Part shown: positions 22,520 through 35,106 of the stretch, piece after piece
How positions within the stretch are numbered: position 1 is the first letter of the stretch
Layout: each line of letters starts with the position of its first letter
NCBI GenBank assembly: GCA_023213395.1
Contig: CM041465.1
Span: 202,685,741 to 202,749,740 of the forward strand
Direction of reading: 5' to 3'
Length of the DNA: 64,000 nucleotides
Source: Cycas panzhihuaensis
Taxonomy: Eukaryota > Cycadophyta
The notes under the pieces: model-generated
Database searches by the model: none
Told to the model about the DNA's origin: nothing
The model's input: only the letters and a program-made list of their open reading frames with translations
Made by a program: the position numbers and the translations under genes

Positions 22520-23800
22520 TTCCTTGAATATGACATCCCTACTTATAATAATCATTTTGCCTTTTAGATTATAAAGTTTATAGGATCTAGATTAGTCACT
22601 ATATCCTATAAATATATAATTGGTACTCTTATCATTTAATTTTATCCTTCTTTATTCTAGGATATATGCATAAACTATGCATCCAAAAACTCTTAAGTGT
22701 TTAATTCTTAGCTTATAACCTGTCCAATCTTCTTTAGGTGTAATCCATCTCACTATTTTAGTGGTACACTTGTTCAATAAATAAATATTTGTATGTATAG
22801 ATTTTACCCAATATTCATTACTTAGATGCTTGTCCTTAAGCATTCTTCTTGCCATTTCAATAATTATCATATTCGTTCTTTCTACAACCCTATTTTATTA
22901 AAGTGTGTAGGGATTTATAAGTTGTTTCCTTATCCCAAAATATCTATAGTAATCTTTAAATTTATTTGAAATGAATTCTCCCCCATTATCTAATCTTAGG
23001 GCCAAAATTTTAAGTCCACTTTACATTTCAACTATATTTTTGAAGTTAATAAAGCATTAGAGTACATTTAATTTAAACTTAAGAAAGCCCAAGTCATCCT
23101 TACAAAATCATTAATGAAGGCCATGAAATATTTGTCTGCTCAAAGTGAAGCCACATCCATTAGTCCATATATATTTATTTATACTAGCTAAAGAGGCCCA
23201 TTGGCCGTATAACATTTATTAGGGAATCCTTTTATTTATTGTTTACCTAGTATAAACCCTTCACATACTTTCTTGCTGTATTCAATATTAGGTAGTCCTA
23301 TTACTCTTTCTATTATATTCATTAAGATAAAATTGTTATGGTTCACATGGCCATATCTTTTGTGCCATATTTCACTATCCACATTGGTTGAAGCCTTCAA
23401 GATATAATAATAAGTTGGAGGAATGACTAGTTTAAATAATCTATCACTAGTCATTTGTCCCTTAATAACTATTACTTTATTTCTTAGCTTATCCTTAATG
23501 GTAAACTCCCTATTGTCAAAGATCACCTTGTATTTTTACTCCATCATTTATCCCACTGATAGTAAATTTTTCTTAAGTAAAGGGACGTGAAGCACATCAT
23601 TGATATACCTTATTTCTTTAATGTTTATTTGTATAGAAATATTTCCTTTACCAATTGTAGCTTGAGTAGTATTGTCACTAAATATAATCTTGCTCCTTTT
23701 AGTGTTATCTAACTCCTTGAACTATTCTTCTCTATGTGTCATATGGGTAGAACATCTTGAGTCAATATACCAACTATGTTCTTCTTCATTTACCATTAAA
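22520..23800 (-). pseudogene. pol: C protease and integrase
   Basis: Near 23780-23740 the minus strand reads 'WYIDSRCSTHMTH', the copia protease site with the DSG Gly changed to Arg. The GAG_pre-integrase zinc part follows ('EIWHKRYGHVNHNNF', 23380-23330). The core comes next, then 'MARRMLKDKHLSNEYW' and 'HLRVFGCIVYAY' (22870-22660). The catalytic core between 23200 and 22900 is heavily mutated. Confidence 0.85.
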
Positions 23801-23859
23801 CTTGATAGAAAGTGACTTTTGTGTTTCCTTTCTTTAACAGTTGTATTATTAGTTCCTCT

Positions 23860-24861
23860 TTATAAGTTAAACCTTTTTGTAAAATAATTTTCTTCTGAAT
23901 ATCTAATTCTATGGTAGTAGGAACATTACATTATTCCTCTACCCCTAGAACTTCTTTCTCTTTGTCCTTGGCTCCTACCTCTTGGACTTTTGTCCTTTAT
24001 CTCTTCCTTGGGGTCCATAATTTTATCCTTAGCCTTGAAAATATATTTATCCTTGATTTTGAAATTGATTTTGACCTTGATGAAAATGTCCTTGACCTTG
24101 GTGATATTATCCTTGCCATTGATAAACTTGACCTGGTCTTTGATAAAACTAATTTTGATTTCTAAGGTTTTGACCTCTTCCTCTAGGAGATTAACCTCTT
24201 TCCCTAGAACTTTGGCCCTGAAAAGTAGGCCTAATCTTTGCCTTAGTGGCAAAATCATGTTTTAGAAATTTACTATCTCTTTTCTTCTCTTCAACAATAA
24301 GTAATATTATAGTTAATTAATCAATTTTAAGGGTAGTTAGGTCCTTGGAGATCTTGATAATTGTTATAACTATTTGAAATATTTTAATATCACTAACACA
24401 CCTTAAGATCTTTTCTACCACTCTTTGTTTAATAATAACTTCTCTTAAGGCCCCCATTTGATTAACTAGGCCTTATATTTTTGCTATGAAGTCATTTAGT
24501 CCTTTATTACTATTCATTCAAGAGTTCTCAAGATTACTCTTTAATGTTTAGAGCTTTAATGTAACAACTCCTTTATAGGTCCCATATCTCCTTTGATGTA
24601 GATGTTTTACTAACCCTTAAAAAATGTAATCCTCTAATGTGTAGAAGATGAATGCCAAGGCTTAATTATCTTGCTTCTTATTCTTCTTGGAGGTCTTCTT
24701 TTGATCTTTAATAGCATTAGCATCAAATGCTCCATAATTTATTTCAATTAAAAGTCCTACATATCCTGTGATATAAAAATGGGTTTTATTCTTTAACTCC
24801 AATTTAAAAAGTTAGTACCATCAAACTTTGGCACTATTATATTACTTATGCTTAAGGCCAT
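23860..24861 (-). pseudogene. gag: C gag
   Basis: The likely start is ATG at 24861 (minus), opening 'MALSISNIIVPKFDGTNFLN', a standard copia gag N-terminus. A Lys/Glu-rich stretch (24258-23926) and a ruined zinc knuckle near 23920 follow. In the knuckle the CX2CX4HX4C residues are partly Tyr, consistent with G-to-A and C-to-T decay. Confidence 0.8.
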
Positions 24862-27368
24862 ATTGAAGAAAATTACCTTAAAAGTAAGTGCTTGAATGAA
24901 AGATTGAAATACATTTGAACAAGGCAATAAAGATAATAAAAAAACATAAGTAAAACTTGTCCCCCTTTAACTTTGAGACATGCATAAGTGTTCTAGTTGG
25001 GACAACCTCATTGAAAGTAAGATTTTTCACAAACTAGCATTAATTTTGACTATAAAAATATTACACCAAATGATTTTAAAAAATCTTGAAAGATCATTCA
25101 CTCGATAAGAGGTTAAAATATGTACCCAATGGCTCAAGTAACACTCAATTCTGACCATTTATAACCAAGTTATGCATTAAAAAGTATAAGAGGTTAAAAG
25201 GAATAAAGGGCTCTTTTGTATATGAACCACAAAGAAAATTTTTATCAACTTTTAGTCATTAAAAAGAATATCAAATATAGACTTAACATAGTCATGAGAC
25301 CACTTATTTTGTTTGGGTAGAAGTGTAGAATACTTTGGAGTTGGTAGAATTGAATATAGGCCCTACTAGTAGTGTATATTCTTATTAGAGTAGAAATAGG
25401 TATTTATTTTGAATCAACCTTCTTGAAAAATAGCTTAGCTCCTTTTAAAACTATCCTTCTAGCCACTTGACTCTATTATATAACCTATAGGCTACATGAA
25501 GAAGGGGCTACCATGCATAAAAAAACATGAAATAAAAATTTTAAATTTTTAGACTTTAGCATGAATATTTGATTAAAGTCAGAGTTAAAACAACCAAAAC
25601 AAGGCACACAAGATATTAGTCTCCTTAGCCAAATATAGATGATTGCCAATGATATGATGGATATCACATAAGTGCTAATAGTATTTAGTGGTTTGATTCT
25701 CAATTCTCTAGCATGGACCAAATAACCTCTTCTTTATTCTTTCAAAGATACTATAGAGGTCATAGATAACATAACACTTCAAAACAAATATCTGCTTATC
25801 CTTCTATAAAGGTACTAAGAAGACAAATATGTACAGATCTATTGGATAGAAGGTATTATTGACAAGGTTAAGATTAAGAAGACCGATGTTGAATTAATCA
25901 AAGTAATCAAAACAATGACCTAATAGAGGGCATTTAAGTAAATATATAGCCATGGTAGAGGAGAGAGTATATAGACAATCACAACTTAATCGTAATGACC
26001 TGTAAATATCCACGTAGCTATAAATTAATATAAAAATATAAAATTAGAATGGTAAGCAGTATAAATATAGGCGTAATGAAGGTTCTAAATACTCAGTCAC
26101 AAGTTTTTGTCTAAACGCATGCAAGTAATATAATATGAATCAAGTGAGAGATGTAAAAGATTGGACAAGGTGATGGTAGTTTGACAAAGTGATGGAGATA
26201 TGAATTAAATCATGATTTCTCTTATAGTCCATGCAGGGAATCAAGGGGATGCAAACGAAGATGGGCAACATAGATCTATGATAGTAGAGAGATGATAACG
26301 TAGCACTTCAATATACACTTATCGAGAACTCACCAGATAGATAGATTATGAATAGTCCTCTAAATGTAATGACTTTATAACATAATAAATAGAGAACCTA
26401 AGGGCAATAAAAATACGTATTTTCTAAATTAGACTTCTCTATTTTTCTCTTCTTTGGATGCAAATAGGTTTGAAGGTAGGTTTAATGATTAAAAAGTAAA
26501 TTATAAAAGAAACTAGTATTGATATTCAATGTCATTTATTAGAATTTAATAATACATTCATTATTGAAATTTGAGAAACCAACATCCTACAGTGAGAGGT
26601 AGGGATGCACATAACCAAATGACAATGGAAATGTAAGGAACTATGATCTTGGTGTTGGCATTAGTAACTTTAGTAGTTAATGGCATAAGGGTAGTAGAGA
26701 ATGAAGTTGGGCTACACTAGGAAGATTATAAATGCCATAAACAATGCTTCCCTTCTCAAAGCCAAATACACACAGACTCTTGTTGAGACTCCCAAGGAGT
26801 TAAGTGTCAATATTAACTATTATATATACAAAAGTATGAGTGACATGCATTTTCATACCTACAAAGTTAAAAATACATTCTATAAGTGAGTTATACTCAT
26901 CATGCTTTCCATTCAATGCATAAATGAATGAAAATGTATACAAAATGCTGGTAGATATTTCCACAAAGAGAACCCACAACATGATTCAAATAATCAATTG
27001 ACCTTTCCCAGATAAAGGCTCTACTTTTTGTATGATGAGTCAAGGATTTTAAAGGTAGATCCTTATGACTTTGGCTTTGGGCCACCATACAAATGTAACA
27101 AGGATACTATGATAGATGATATTCAAATCCAACTCAAAAGTGGTGATAATGTTTATCTATAGTAAATATCACTCTTAATGAATTAATGATAACTGAGTAC
27201 TTCAAAAAAGTAGACAAATATAATACCTAGAAATGAAAGTTACCAAACTTTAAAGGAGACTTATGAGGATGAGAAAAAGATTTAGTAATAAAATAAATAT
27301 ACCAATAATGTGTGTGACAGACTCCTCTATAGCTTTGACTGAGAATCCTTGATAACTCATCTAACACT
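24862..27368 (-). other. Long leader of copia C (no gene seen)
   Basis: About 2.5 kb separate the primer site from gag. It is AT-rich, and I see no protein similarity in either strand. Elements A and E also have leaders of about 1.8-1.9 kb. A nested old insertion cannot be excluded. Confidence 0.5.
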
Positions 27369-27380
27369 GCTTTGATACCA
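27369..27380 (-). promoter_or_regulatory. Primer binding site of C
   Basis: The minus strand reads TGGTATCAAAGC, one mismatch from the initiator tRNA-Met site TGGTATCAGAGC, two bases from the LTR end. Confidence 0.85.
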
Positions 27381-27382
27381 AA

Positions 27383-27676
27383 TGATGGAATCAAAGGATA
27401 AAGAGAGCAGAATAAAAATGAAATAAAAGCAAGAAAAGGATAACCATTAATCCATGAGGATGGTGGTGTTGATGAACACTAGGGTATTTGGACCCCATGA
27501 ATAAATAGGCAGGACCGAGAGGATTTGGGCACACCTTTTAAGGTCTACTACCAACTAACATTAATAAATGCCTGATATAGTGTCATTAAGATATCTCTAA
27601 TGATTTGGGTTATTACTCCAATATGAGTAATCTTCCTAAGGTGGGTACTTACTCCAATATGAGTATTATTCCAACA
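27383..27676 (-). repeat. C 5' LTR
   Basis: On the minus strand it starts TGTTGGAATAAT at 27676 and ends CATCA at 27383, next to the primer site. The 294-bp length and TG...CA ends are canonical. The U3 start holds two copies of a palindromic motif, TTACTC-CAATAT-GAGTA (27613-27630 and 27649-27665). Confidence 0.75.
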
Positions 27677-28704
27677 ATTATATTATGCTCATTAAAGATT
27701 TAATCATTGCCCTCTTTATAGCGTCAAATTTACTCTCATAGACTACAAATTATTATAGTTAGTTTTACCCATGATATCTTAGCCAAATCTTCTTTCTCAA
27801 ATTGTTGTTAGATTCCTACCAATACCATTTATTTATCCTCTTAGTCAACTTGATTAAATTGATCATATTATATGTCTATCATCATCTTGATTTTCTTTTT
27901 TTTTTCATAATAATAATATTATGAGAAAGTGAAAGATAATGCAAAATTAGGTTTTTAATGTAAGATTTAAAAAACTCTAAAATATTATGTTTAGTTTAAA
28001 TGTTGATTTGGGAGGTTAAATTGGGCTTTTGGTATAAAGATTTATCTTCTAGAATAATACTTTTATTCCTCCATCAAGAAAATCCTCAAGGTTGACTAGG
28101 GTTTTGCCCCTTAGTACTTACATTTGCTGAGTTGATCTATGAAGTATGCTTCACCTTCCTATGAGTTCTAAGCTTACATAACACTCATAAGATCAAAGAG
28201 GAATTTCATCTTGCGGATTAACATCATAACTTAGGTTATATTGAGTTTTGAACCTTGCTGATTTGATAACACTTTTTTTTTTTTTTTTACTTATCTTTAG
28301 ATGGGAAAAATTAGATTACTAATAGGTATTCACCTGCTATGGATTCAAAAACTCCACATGAAAATATACCCCTGAGTTTAGGCATGTAGTGTAAATGTTA
28401 TGGTACTTCCTTCTAACTTTTCACTCATGACCCAACTCTGAAATTAGTATCTCAAATCCATTAGCTTATTACTATTAATCAAACTATGGCTTAATGCAAA
28501 AACTCTAAAGTTTATCTAATGGTATCACACCATATCAAACTTTTTCCCATGCTAATATATTAGGACTAAAATTGATAGAAGCCTATACACATGGTCTTAG
28601 ATAAAATAATTGATGCATGGTTATAGACTAAGCCATCATCATAGATTATAGATATATGGTCCTAGATAGACCCATCAACATATAAGATCAACATAGGTGA
28701 AAGG
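27677..28704. other. Unassigned AT-rich stretch
   Basis: No coding similarity was seen on either strand. Poly(T) runs occur near 27898 and 28270. It may be old solo LTR or filler between copia C and copia A. Confidence 0.4.
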
Positions 28705-29133
28705 CTAAGAATTAGTCTCAACATCAACCTTGGTTCAAGTCTCACAAATGCATAATAAAGGGAGAAAATAAAATAATCAAAATCTCCAAAGTAGTCACTC
28801 TTCATAAATCACCAAGATTCATAGCATGATAATTTTATATTACATGCAAAGCCTTGAATATACAATAAATAACAAATACAAGAGGCTTGAGGGAATAATA
28901 AATGTATAACCATGTAAGGTGATAGTTGGCACCTTATATGATTAAACTAAATATATATTATTGTAATATTATGAGAAAAAATACTCCCACATACATAGGC
29001 TCATAACATTAAGTTATCTCTTAACCCATTTATGAATACAATACCCTCAACAAATATTAACTTTACAATACATTACAAATATGTATTATAATAAATTGAT
29101 TAAGAATTAATGAATTTAACATTAATTCTTCTA
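28705..29133 (-). repeat. A 3' LTR
   Basis: It pairs with 38333-38760 along its whole length ('ctaagaattagtctcaa' to 'attaattcttcta'). On the minus strand it is preceded by the purine tract AAGGGAGGGTGA (29134-29147). The leading TG has become TA. Confidence 0.88.
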
Positions 29134-29147
29134 TCACCCTCCCTTAA

Positions 29148-30560
29148 TAATGAGTTTATTAATTTTGATACCAAGGCCAAGATAAAACATGAGAGAATGC
29201 TTTTGTGAAGATATATAATATCTGATCATTAGTTAGCTTATAGACCAAATCTATTTCACCATCCTAAACATGCTCCTTAATGAAGTGATGGTGGACCTTG
29301 ACATGTTTTATCCTAACATGGAATGCATGAATATTAGTTAATTTAAGAACACTTTGATTATCATGGAACAACAAAGTAGCTTATGTTTGATTAATTTCAA
29401 ACTCTTTAAGAATCCTTCTAAGCTAGATAACCTTAGTAGCTGCATTAATAGTGGCTTTATACTCAGTTTTAGTTAAAGATAAATTGAAATTAGGTTAATT
29501 TTTATAACATCACGAAACTAAGGTAGAACCTAGGTTAAAACAATAGCCTAAGGTTGATCTACAACCATCTTTATATCTAGTCCAATCTACATCTGTGTAA
29601 CTTATCAATAAAGGATTATCCACATGATAGTAATCAAGTCTAAATTGGAGAGTGCCTTAAAGATATCTCAGGATCCTCATTACTACTTTCCAATGTGAAT
29701 TCTTGGGCTATATCATTAATCTTGAGTAGATCTTATTAGCATATACAATACCAGGTTGAGTATGAGTAAGGTAAATTAATTTCCTTATAAGTTGCCTATA
29801 AAATGTAGGGTCCATAGGTTTTCCATGCTCATCAATGTCCAATTTTAATTATATCTTTATAGGAGTTGGTGATGGTTTACATTCTTTCATCATGAATTTT
29901 TAAAAATTTTCTTTTACATATTTAAACCTCAAGAGAGATATGTCTTAGCTCCTACTAGACTTCCATGCCAAGAAAGTAGTGAAGCAACCAGAGGTCAATT
30001 ATCTCAAAGTTGTTGTTTAGTTCTCCTTGGAGATATGTAATCCACTCTATGTCATTACCAGTTATCAACAAATCATTAATATGAAGTACAACTAAAGTAA
30101 TCAAATCATTATGAATTTTGATATATAAATTTAGATCTAAAGATGAGTATATTAGTCTATGTTTTTTAGAATATTCATTAATTTTTATGTATTAAGTATG
30201 AGGTGATTGCTTAAGGCCATACAAAGCCTTTTTATCTTATAGACTAGGTGTTATTTTCTTGGAATAGTAAATTTAGGGGGTTGATTTAAATATATTTTCT
30301 CATATAAATCACCACTTAAGAAGGTTTTTTTCACATCCATTTGATAAACATATCAATTAAATTAAGTTGCAACTGCCAAAATAAGCTTGGCAATGGTCAT
30401 GTTGGCTATCGGTATAAATGTATCCTTATACTCAACACCTTCTTTCATAGTTGCTTAACATTTTTAATCTACAACACCTTCTTTAAAAATGGTTAGTTTA
30501 GGAGCTGATAACACTTTTACTATTAAGGTTAATTTAGTAGATGCCTGTACCTAGATTGCC
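29148..30560 (-). pseudogene. pol: A reverse transcriptase and RNase H
   Basis: The RT active site is seen near 30095-30067 as 'VLHINDLLITGND', so YVDD has become HIND and is inactive. 'LLHYFLGMEV', 'LIRKLIYLTHTQPGIVYA' and 'RILRYL.GTLQF' follow. The RNase H part holds 'SYTDVDWTRYKDGCRS' (near 29600) and 'FHDNQSVLKLTNI' (near 29360). Confidence 0.88.
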
Positions 30561-30699
30561 TCTTTGTTTATTATGGTGGTGAAGGAGTAGAAGAGATTAT
30601 CTACATATACTATTTAAGAAGCCACTTTAAAGTAGCCTCCTCTTAGATGTCGTTTGTGGGATTAATTAAAGTACATGTTGATGTAGAGGCAAGTGGTGT

Positions 30700-31660
30700 A
30701 GACGATATACTAAGAGTGTATGATAATGAAAGAGGTATTTGGTCTATAGGAATATTTTAAGATTTGAGTGACATCCAAATCCTAGTTCTCTTTTGAGAAA
30801 ATAATATCTTGAGATGCATGTATTTACTTGATGGAAAGATCATATAATTTTTATACTTTACATCTATGTTGATAACCAATAATGATACATTTCCTAATTT
30901 TATCATCCAACTTTTTTTTTTGTTCTTTTAGTATGAGCATGTATGTTGTGTAACCAAAAGTGCACAAATGTGAGACTGTGGGATTTTAACCTAACCATGC
31001 CTCCTTAAGAGTAATATTTAGTATTACCTTGGTTGGACTTCCATTTATAAGATAAGTAGTTATATGAAAAGCTTCAACCTAGCATTGAAGTCCTAAATTC
31101 TTAGTGACAATCATGGCTTTCCCTCTACTAACCAAGGTCCAATTCATTCTCTCAATAACTCCATTTTGTTGAGGTATGTAAGGGGTAGAAAATTATCATT
31201 TAATGACATTATATTTGTAGAACTAAGTAAATTCATTTGATGTATATTCACCCCCATTATTACAATGAAGGATTTTGATTGGATTTCCAGATTCTAATTT
31301 AATGCCATACTTAAATTCTTTGAATTTATCTTTTTGCTTCAAAAAATAAACCCATATTTTTCTAGAATAATTATTAATAAATGTAATAAAATATTCACAA
31401 CCTCCAAAGGATGCTTATGACATGGTCCCAAAGATATCAAAATATACTAGGCCTAAAGGTTTCTTGGTATGCTAAGCTCTTCCATTTAACCTTAATGGAG
31501 CCCAATGATATTTACCCATAACACAAGCTTTGTAAATATATTTAGTCTACTTTATATTAGGTTTGTTCATCTATATCTAAAGTTGAAGCAAAAGTATCAT
31601 AAGTAGAGGTTGAATTATTACACAAACTAAATTTATATGTTTATATCAAATGTTTAGTTA
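30700..31660 (-). pseudogene. pol: A integrase
   Basis: On the minus strand 'SRKIWVYFLKQKDKF' (about 31370) leads to 'ILHCNNGGEYTSNEF', where the second catalytic Asp is Asn, then 'QQNGVIERMNWTL' with Glu kept (about 31160). The C-terminal 'KLDDKIRKCIIIGYQHR' block lies near 30905. Confidence 0.87.
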
Positions 31661-32059
31661 CTGCATCAAGCTTATATGGTCCCTAATCTTCATATCTTAA
31701 GATAATTAAGTTGCCATTTAGATATATAATCAAGCATTTTCTAAGATAACTAAATATAATATCAAAGTTTTATGTATTTATTTGGCTAACAAATAATAGG
31801 TTACATGTCATGCCATGTACATCAAAAACATTATTAAGATGATGTAGAGTATCTAAATTTTTTAATAAAATAGGAACATTACCAATCTTAGCAACCTTTA
31901 AAATAACATCATCTCCAAAAGTAATTGATTAATCATGCATTGGTCTTATATCTAAAAGAAGTTCTTTTGAACCCATCATATGTTTAGAGGCACTTGAATT
32001 GATCAATTAGGATATATTAGAATGTTGAGTTATTAATATAGAGAAAAAGAGATTTTATG

Positions 32060-33095
32060 AGTTAGCTATATGGCTACCTTGATTCTAATTTTGTCTCTAG
32101 TTATAATTCCTATTTTGTTAGTTGCCTTAAGGAGCATTTTGATTTTATCTTTTAAGTCCTTAATAGTTAGGCTAATTTTACATTTATGGTCCCTGGTAAT
32201 TATTGTGTCCATGATCCTGATTGCCCTACATAATATGGTGGTTCTAAAACTATTGTTGTTAAAGATTAGCTCTCTTTTTCCTATAATCAGATGTAATATG
32301 TCTAAGTTTCTATAGGTATGATTTATAATCTAAGGAGTATATGGTGATCTAGGCTAATGTTGGTATGGCTACTAGTTCAAATTTATTAAACTAAACTATT
32401 GGGTCAAATATGGATATTGTTATCTTCCTCTATGATGGGTTGTAAATACCAGTGTATAAGAGGAGGTATTTAGACTCCCTAATCTATTTAGAATACATTC
32501 TTCTTAGAATAGTAGATCCTCAAATATATTAAATTCAAGAGTGGAAAATCGATCTATATGAGATAAATTAGATATGAGGGAATTATATCTAGGTGGTAAA
32601 ACATTCATTATACTAGATATTAGATTACTATCATCTAGTGGCTAACCCAAAACTACTAACTAATTTTTGATGAATTTAGTCTGCGTCAAGTGTGATGTAA
32701 TAGATCTTATAAATAGAGTAAAGTAGAGTTAGACTTTAAGCATAATTGCCCTACCATTACCTTTCCTCTTATAGAGTAAACAAATTATATTCTAAGCATT
32801 AGCTAAAGTAGGGACTTATTCAGTGCTCTGATCATCATTGTCTTCATTAGACAAGTTTAAATAAGAAATGACAACCTTATCAAATTCTTTAAAGACCTCT
32901 ATAACATCAAGATTAGGAAGAATGACATGTTGAGGATCAATAGGATCTTAAATGATAACTAGCATAGGAATTATTCTAGAAACATAAGACCATAGTTTGT
33001 TTATTATTAATATGTTATTGACTTATTTCTTTCAAGCTAAGAAATTATCATTGCTTAAAAGTTTAATTATATTAGATATAACCATTTAAAGTGCT
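32060..33095 (-). pseudogene. gag: A gag region
   Basis: A copia gag N-terminus is visible near 33085-32990 ('IKLLSNDNFLAWKK', 'VNNILIINKLWSYV'). The frames downstream to about 32060 are too broken to locate a zinc knuckle with certainty. The protease between 32060 and 31660 was not identified. Confidence 0.65.
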
Positions 33096-34810
33096 ATAAT
33101 ATCTAAAATATGTATCTTGTCTACTTAAGAAGGTATGATAATCTAAGATCTATGTCTTAATGTCTCTAATCCTAATAGCCCTTGACAGTTGAGATGATCC
33201 TGTCTGATGGCGTACCTACTCATAAGTGGCAACTTGGGGACCCAATATACCTATAGGTAAGTAGGTATTATAGAATACTCAGTCATGCCCCCCTGCCTCC
33301 CACTCCCCCCTCTTCGATAATGTTAACCCACTTGTGCTAGATTGATGGCCTAAATGATAGAACCTCGTCTAAGGGCACACTTAATAACTATGGTGCTCAC
33401 CCCCTTTGGGTCTAGTATGATCTCCAAACTCTAAGGATTTTTAGTATAACACCTTAGCTTTCTACTCAATACACTTGATAGCTAATTTCTTTCTTTATTA
33501 TCTATAGAATTTGAGAAAGCCTACTAGTGCATATAGAGTAGTAACTTCACGAGTCCTAACCATTTCCATTGCAAGGATGATAATTGAGTTGTTCAATTTG
33601 AGTGTTATCTTTTTAATGTTTCATTTTTTAAAAAAGATTTTTATGATTAAAGTATTAAAATTTTATGTTTTAAATAGTAAAAAAAAAAAAAAACCTAAAA
33701 AATTAAAAAACTACAAAAAAATGACTTAAAAAATAAGCTTAAAAAGTTTTAAAATGATTAAAAAATAATAAAATAACTAACTTTAGGTTAGGGTAATTTA
33801 TCAAAACGGAATATTCAAGGGATATTTTGATTTATATAAAATGAAAATTAAAATGTAAGGTTTGAAAAAATAATAGGATAAGTGTAGATAAAGAGGGATA
33901 AATCTCTCTAATAGAGTTATCGAACCTCAATCTTTCTCTTCTAATAAAAGGATGGCATAGCTAGGATCAAAATGAGTAGTCATATATAGTAGTTTTACTA
34001 AGTAAATAGTAAACTAGAATGAGATAAAGCTAGTGAAGTTACCTAAATCCTCCTTTACAGTTTAATTAATCAAGGTTAAATAAATTAATATCTAATTTTT
34101 AAAGGCAATAAAATCATGATGCTTATGTATTGATCTACATATTCATCTTTGTGTGATAATCAAAGAGGAAGAGTGATTGCTTATGGATTGATTCCTAGAT
34201 ATGACGTGAGAGAGGTATGATTTATTAACTCATGTAGAAGAAAAGTAGGCCATACAAAGAATAATAACTTCATCAAAAAATATAGAGGATATGTGTGATG
34301 ATCAAGTAATGTAGCCATATAAAGAAGTAATAGCTAATACAACTTTGTCTAGAGATCCAAGGTAGCTTGCATAAAGGGAATCTAGGATACCACTCATGTG
34401 AAGCAGCTATGGAGATGACATCTATCACATTATTAAAAAAATAGCTTATGCAGAGGAACTGTGAGATATTGAGCTAAATTGTGGAGTCATGAAGATGATG
34501 AAGCATCCATTCTAAGAACAAAATGATGAGTTCTTCAAATTATCTAGTTTGAAATTTTGGTGGTATCATTACGATAACTCTTTATAGATGGGGAATGGAG
34601 GGCACCATTTTGGGGAAAACACCTTCTAATAATTAATCTAACTACAAAAGAAACTATAGGTAAAACACCTATTATAAGTATAAAGGATGTTGAACTTATA
34701 ATTAAGGTTATTTTAAGTACTATACAGATCTTAGAGAAGCTTTAAATAAAAAATAATATGGAAAGGTTTCTATACCTTTGGATGGCTTTTAGAGCTATGT
34801 CTTGAAGAAA
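33096..34810 (-). other. Leader of copia A (no gene seen)
   Basis: About 1.7 kb here, plus 38245-38311 on the other side of B, lie between the primer site and gag. The stretch near 33180-33450 is GC-richer with a C-run ('cccccctgcc'). Poly(A)-rich DNA lies at 33680-33780. No coding similarity was found. Confidence 0.5.
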
Positions 34811-34815
34811 CCCAT
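34811..34815. repeat. Target site duplication of B, left copy (CCCAT)
   Basis: CCCAT here matches CCCAT at 38240-38244 exactly, directly outside the two LTRs of element B. Joining the flanks restores continuous element A leader sequence. Confidence 0.85.
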
Positions 34816-35092
34816 TATTGGAATAATGTTCATTTGAATTATTAAAAGGTGTGTCAGCACTGGGATTGGTGGAGTCAACATTGGCCAATCCTAGCCAAAA
34901 TTCTAATTATTTTTTAATGGTATTTTTAAACATTGAGGACAGTAGACGTTGAGCTCTCACCCAACAACTCATCTATTTATACTAGGCCAAAATGCCGTAG
35001 GTATTATTTAACACTACCAAATTTTTAATAAAAATTTATTATTTAGATTATGACTTTGTAGTTATTATTCCCTCTGACTCCCACTTCCTTCA
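34816..35092 (+). repeat. B 5' LTR
   Basis: It starts TATTGGAATA and ends 'cttccttca'. It pairs with 37960-38239, and both copies begin with TA rather than TG. Confidence 0.87.
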
Positions 35093-35094
35093 TT

Positions 35095-35106
35095 TGGTAT
35101 CAGAGT
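35095..35106 (+). promoter_or_regulatory. Primer binding site of B
   Basis: TGGTATCAGAGT, one mismatch from the initiator tRNA-Met complement, lies two bases after the LTR end. Confidence 0.88.

Larger units (their letters stand above)
20850..27676 (-). mobile_element. Ty1/copia element C (minus strand, 3' end truncated)
   Basis: Reading leftward: LTR, primer binding site, long leader, gag, protease, integrase, RT and RNase H. The RNase H is cut at about 20850 against gypsy remnant H, and no 3' LTR remains. It is closely related to D and to the internal part of B. Confidence 0.85.

Noticed and set aside
23911-24265. Plus-strand Leu/Ile-rich ORFs that look like membrane proteins.
   Set aside because: They are the complement of the Lys/Glu-rich gag of copia C on the minus strand.
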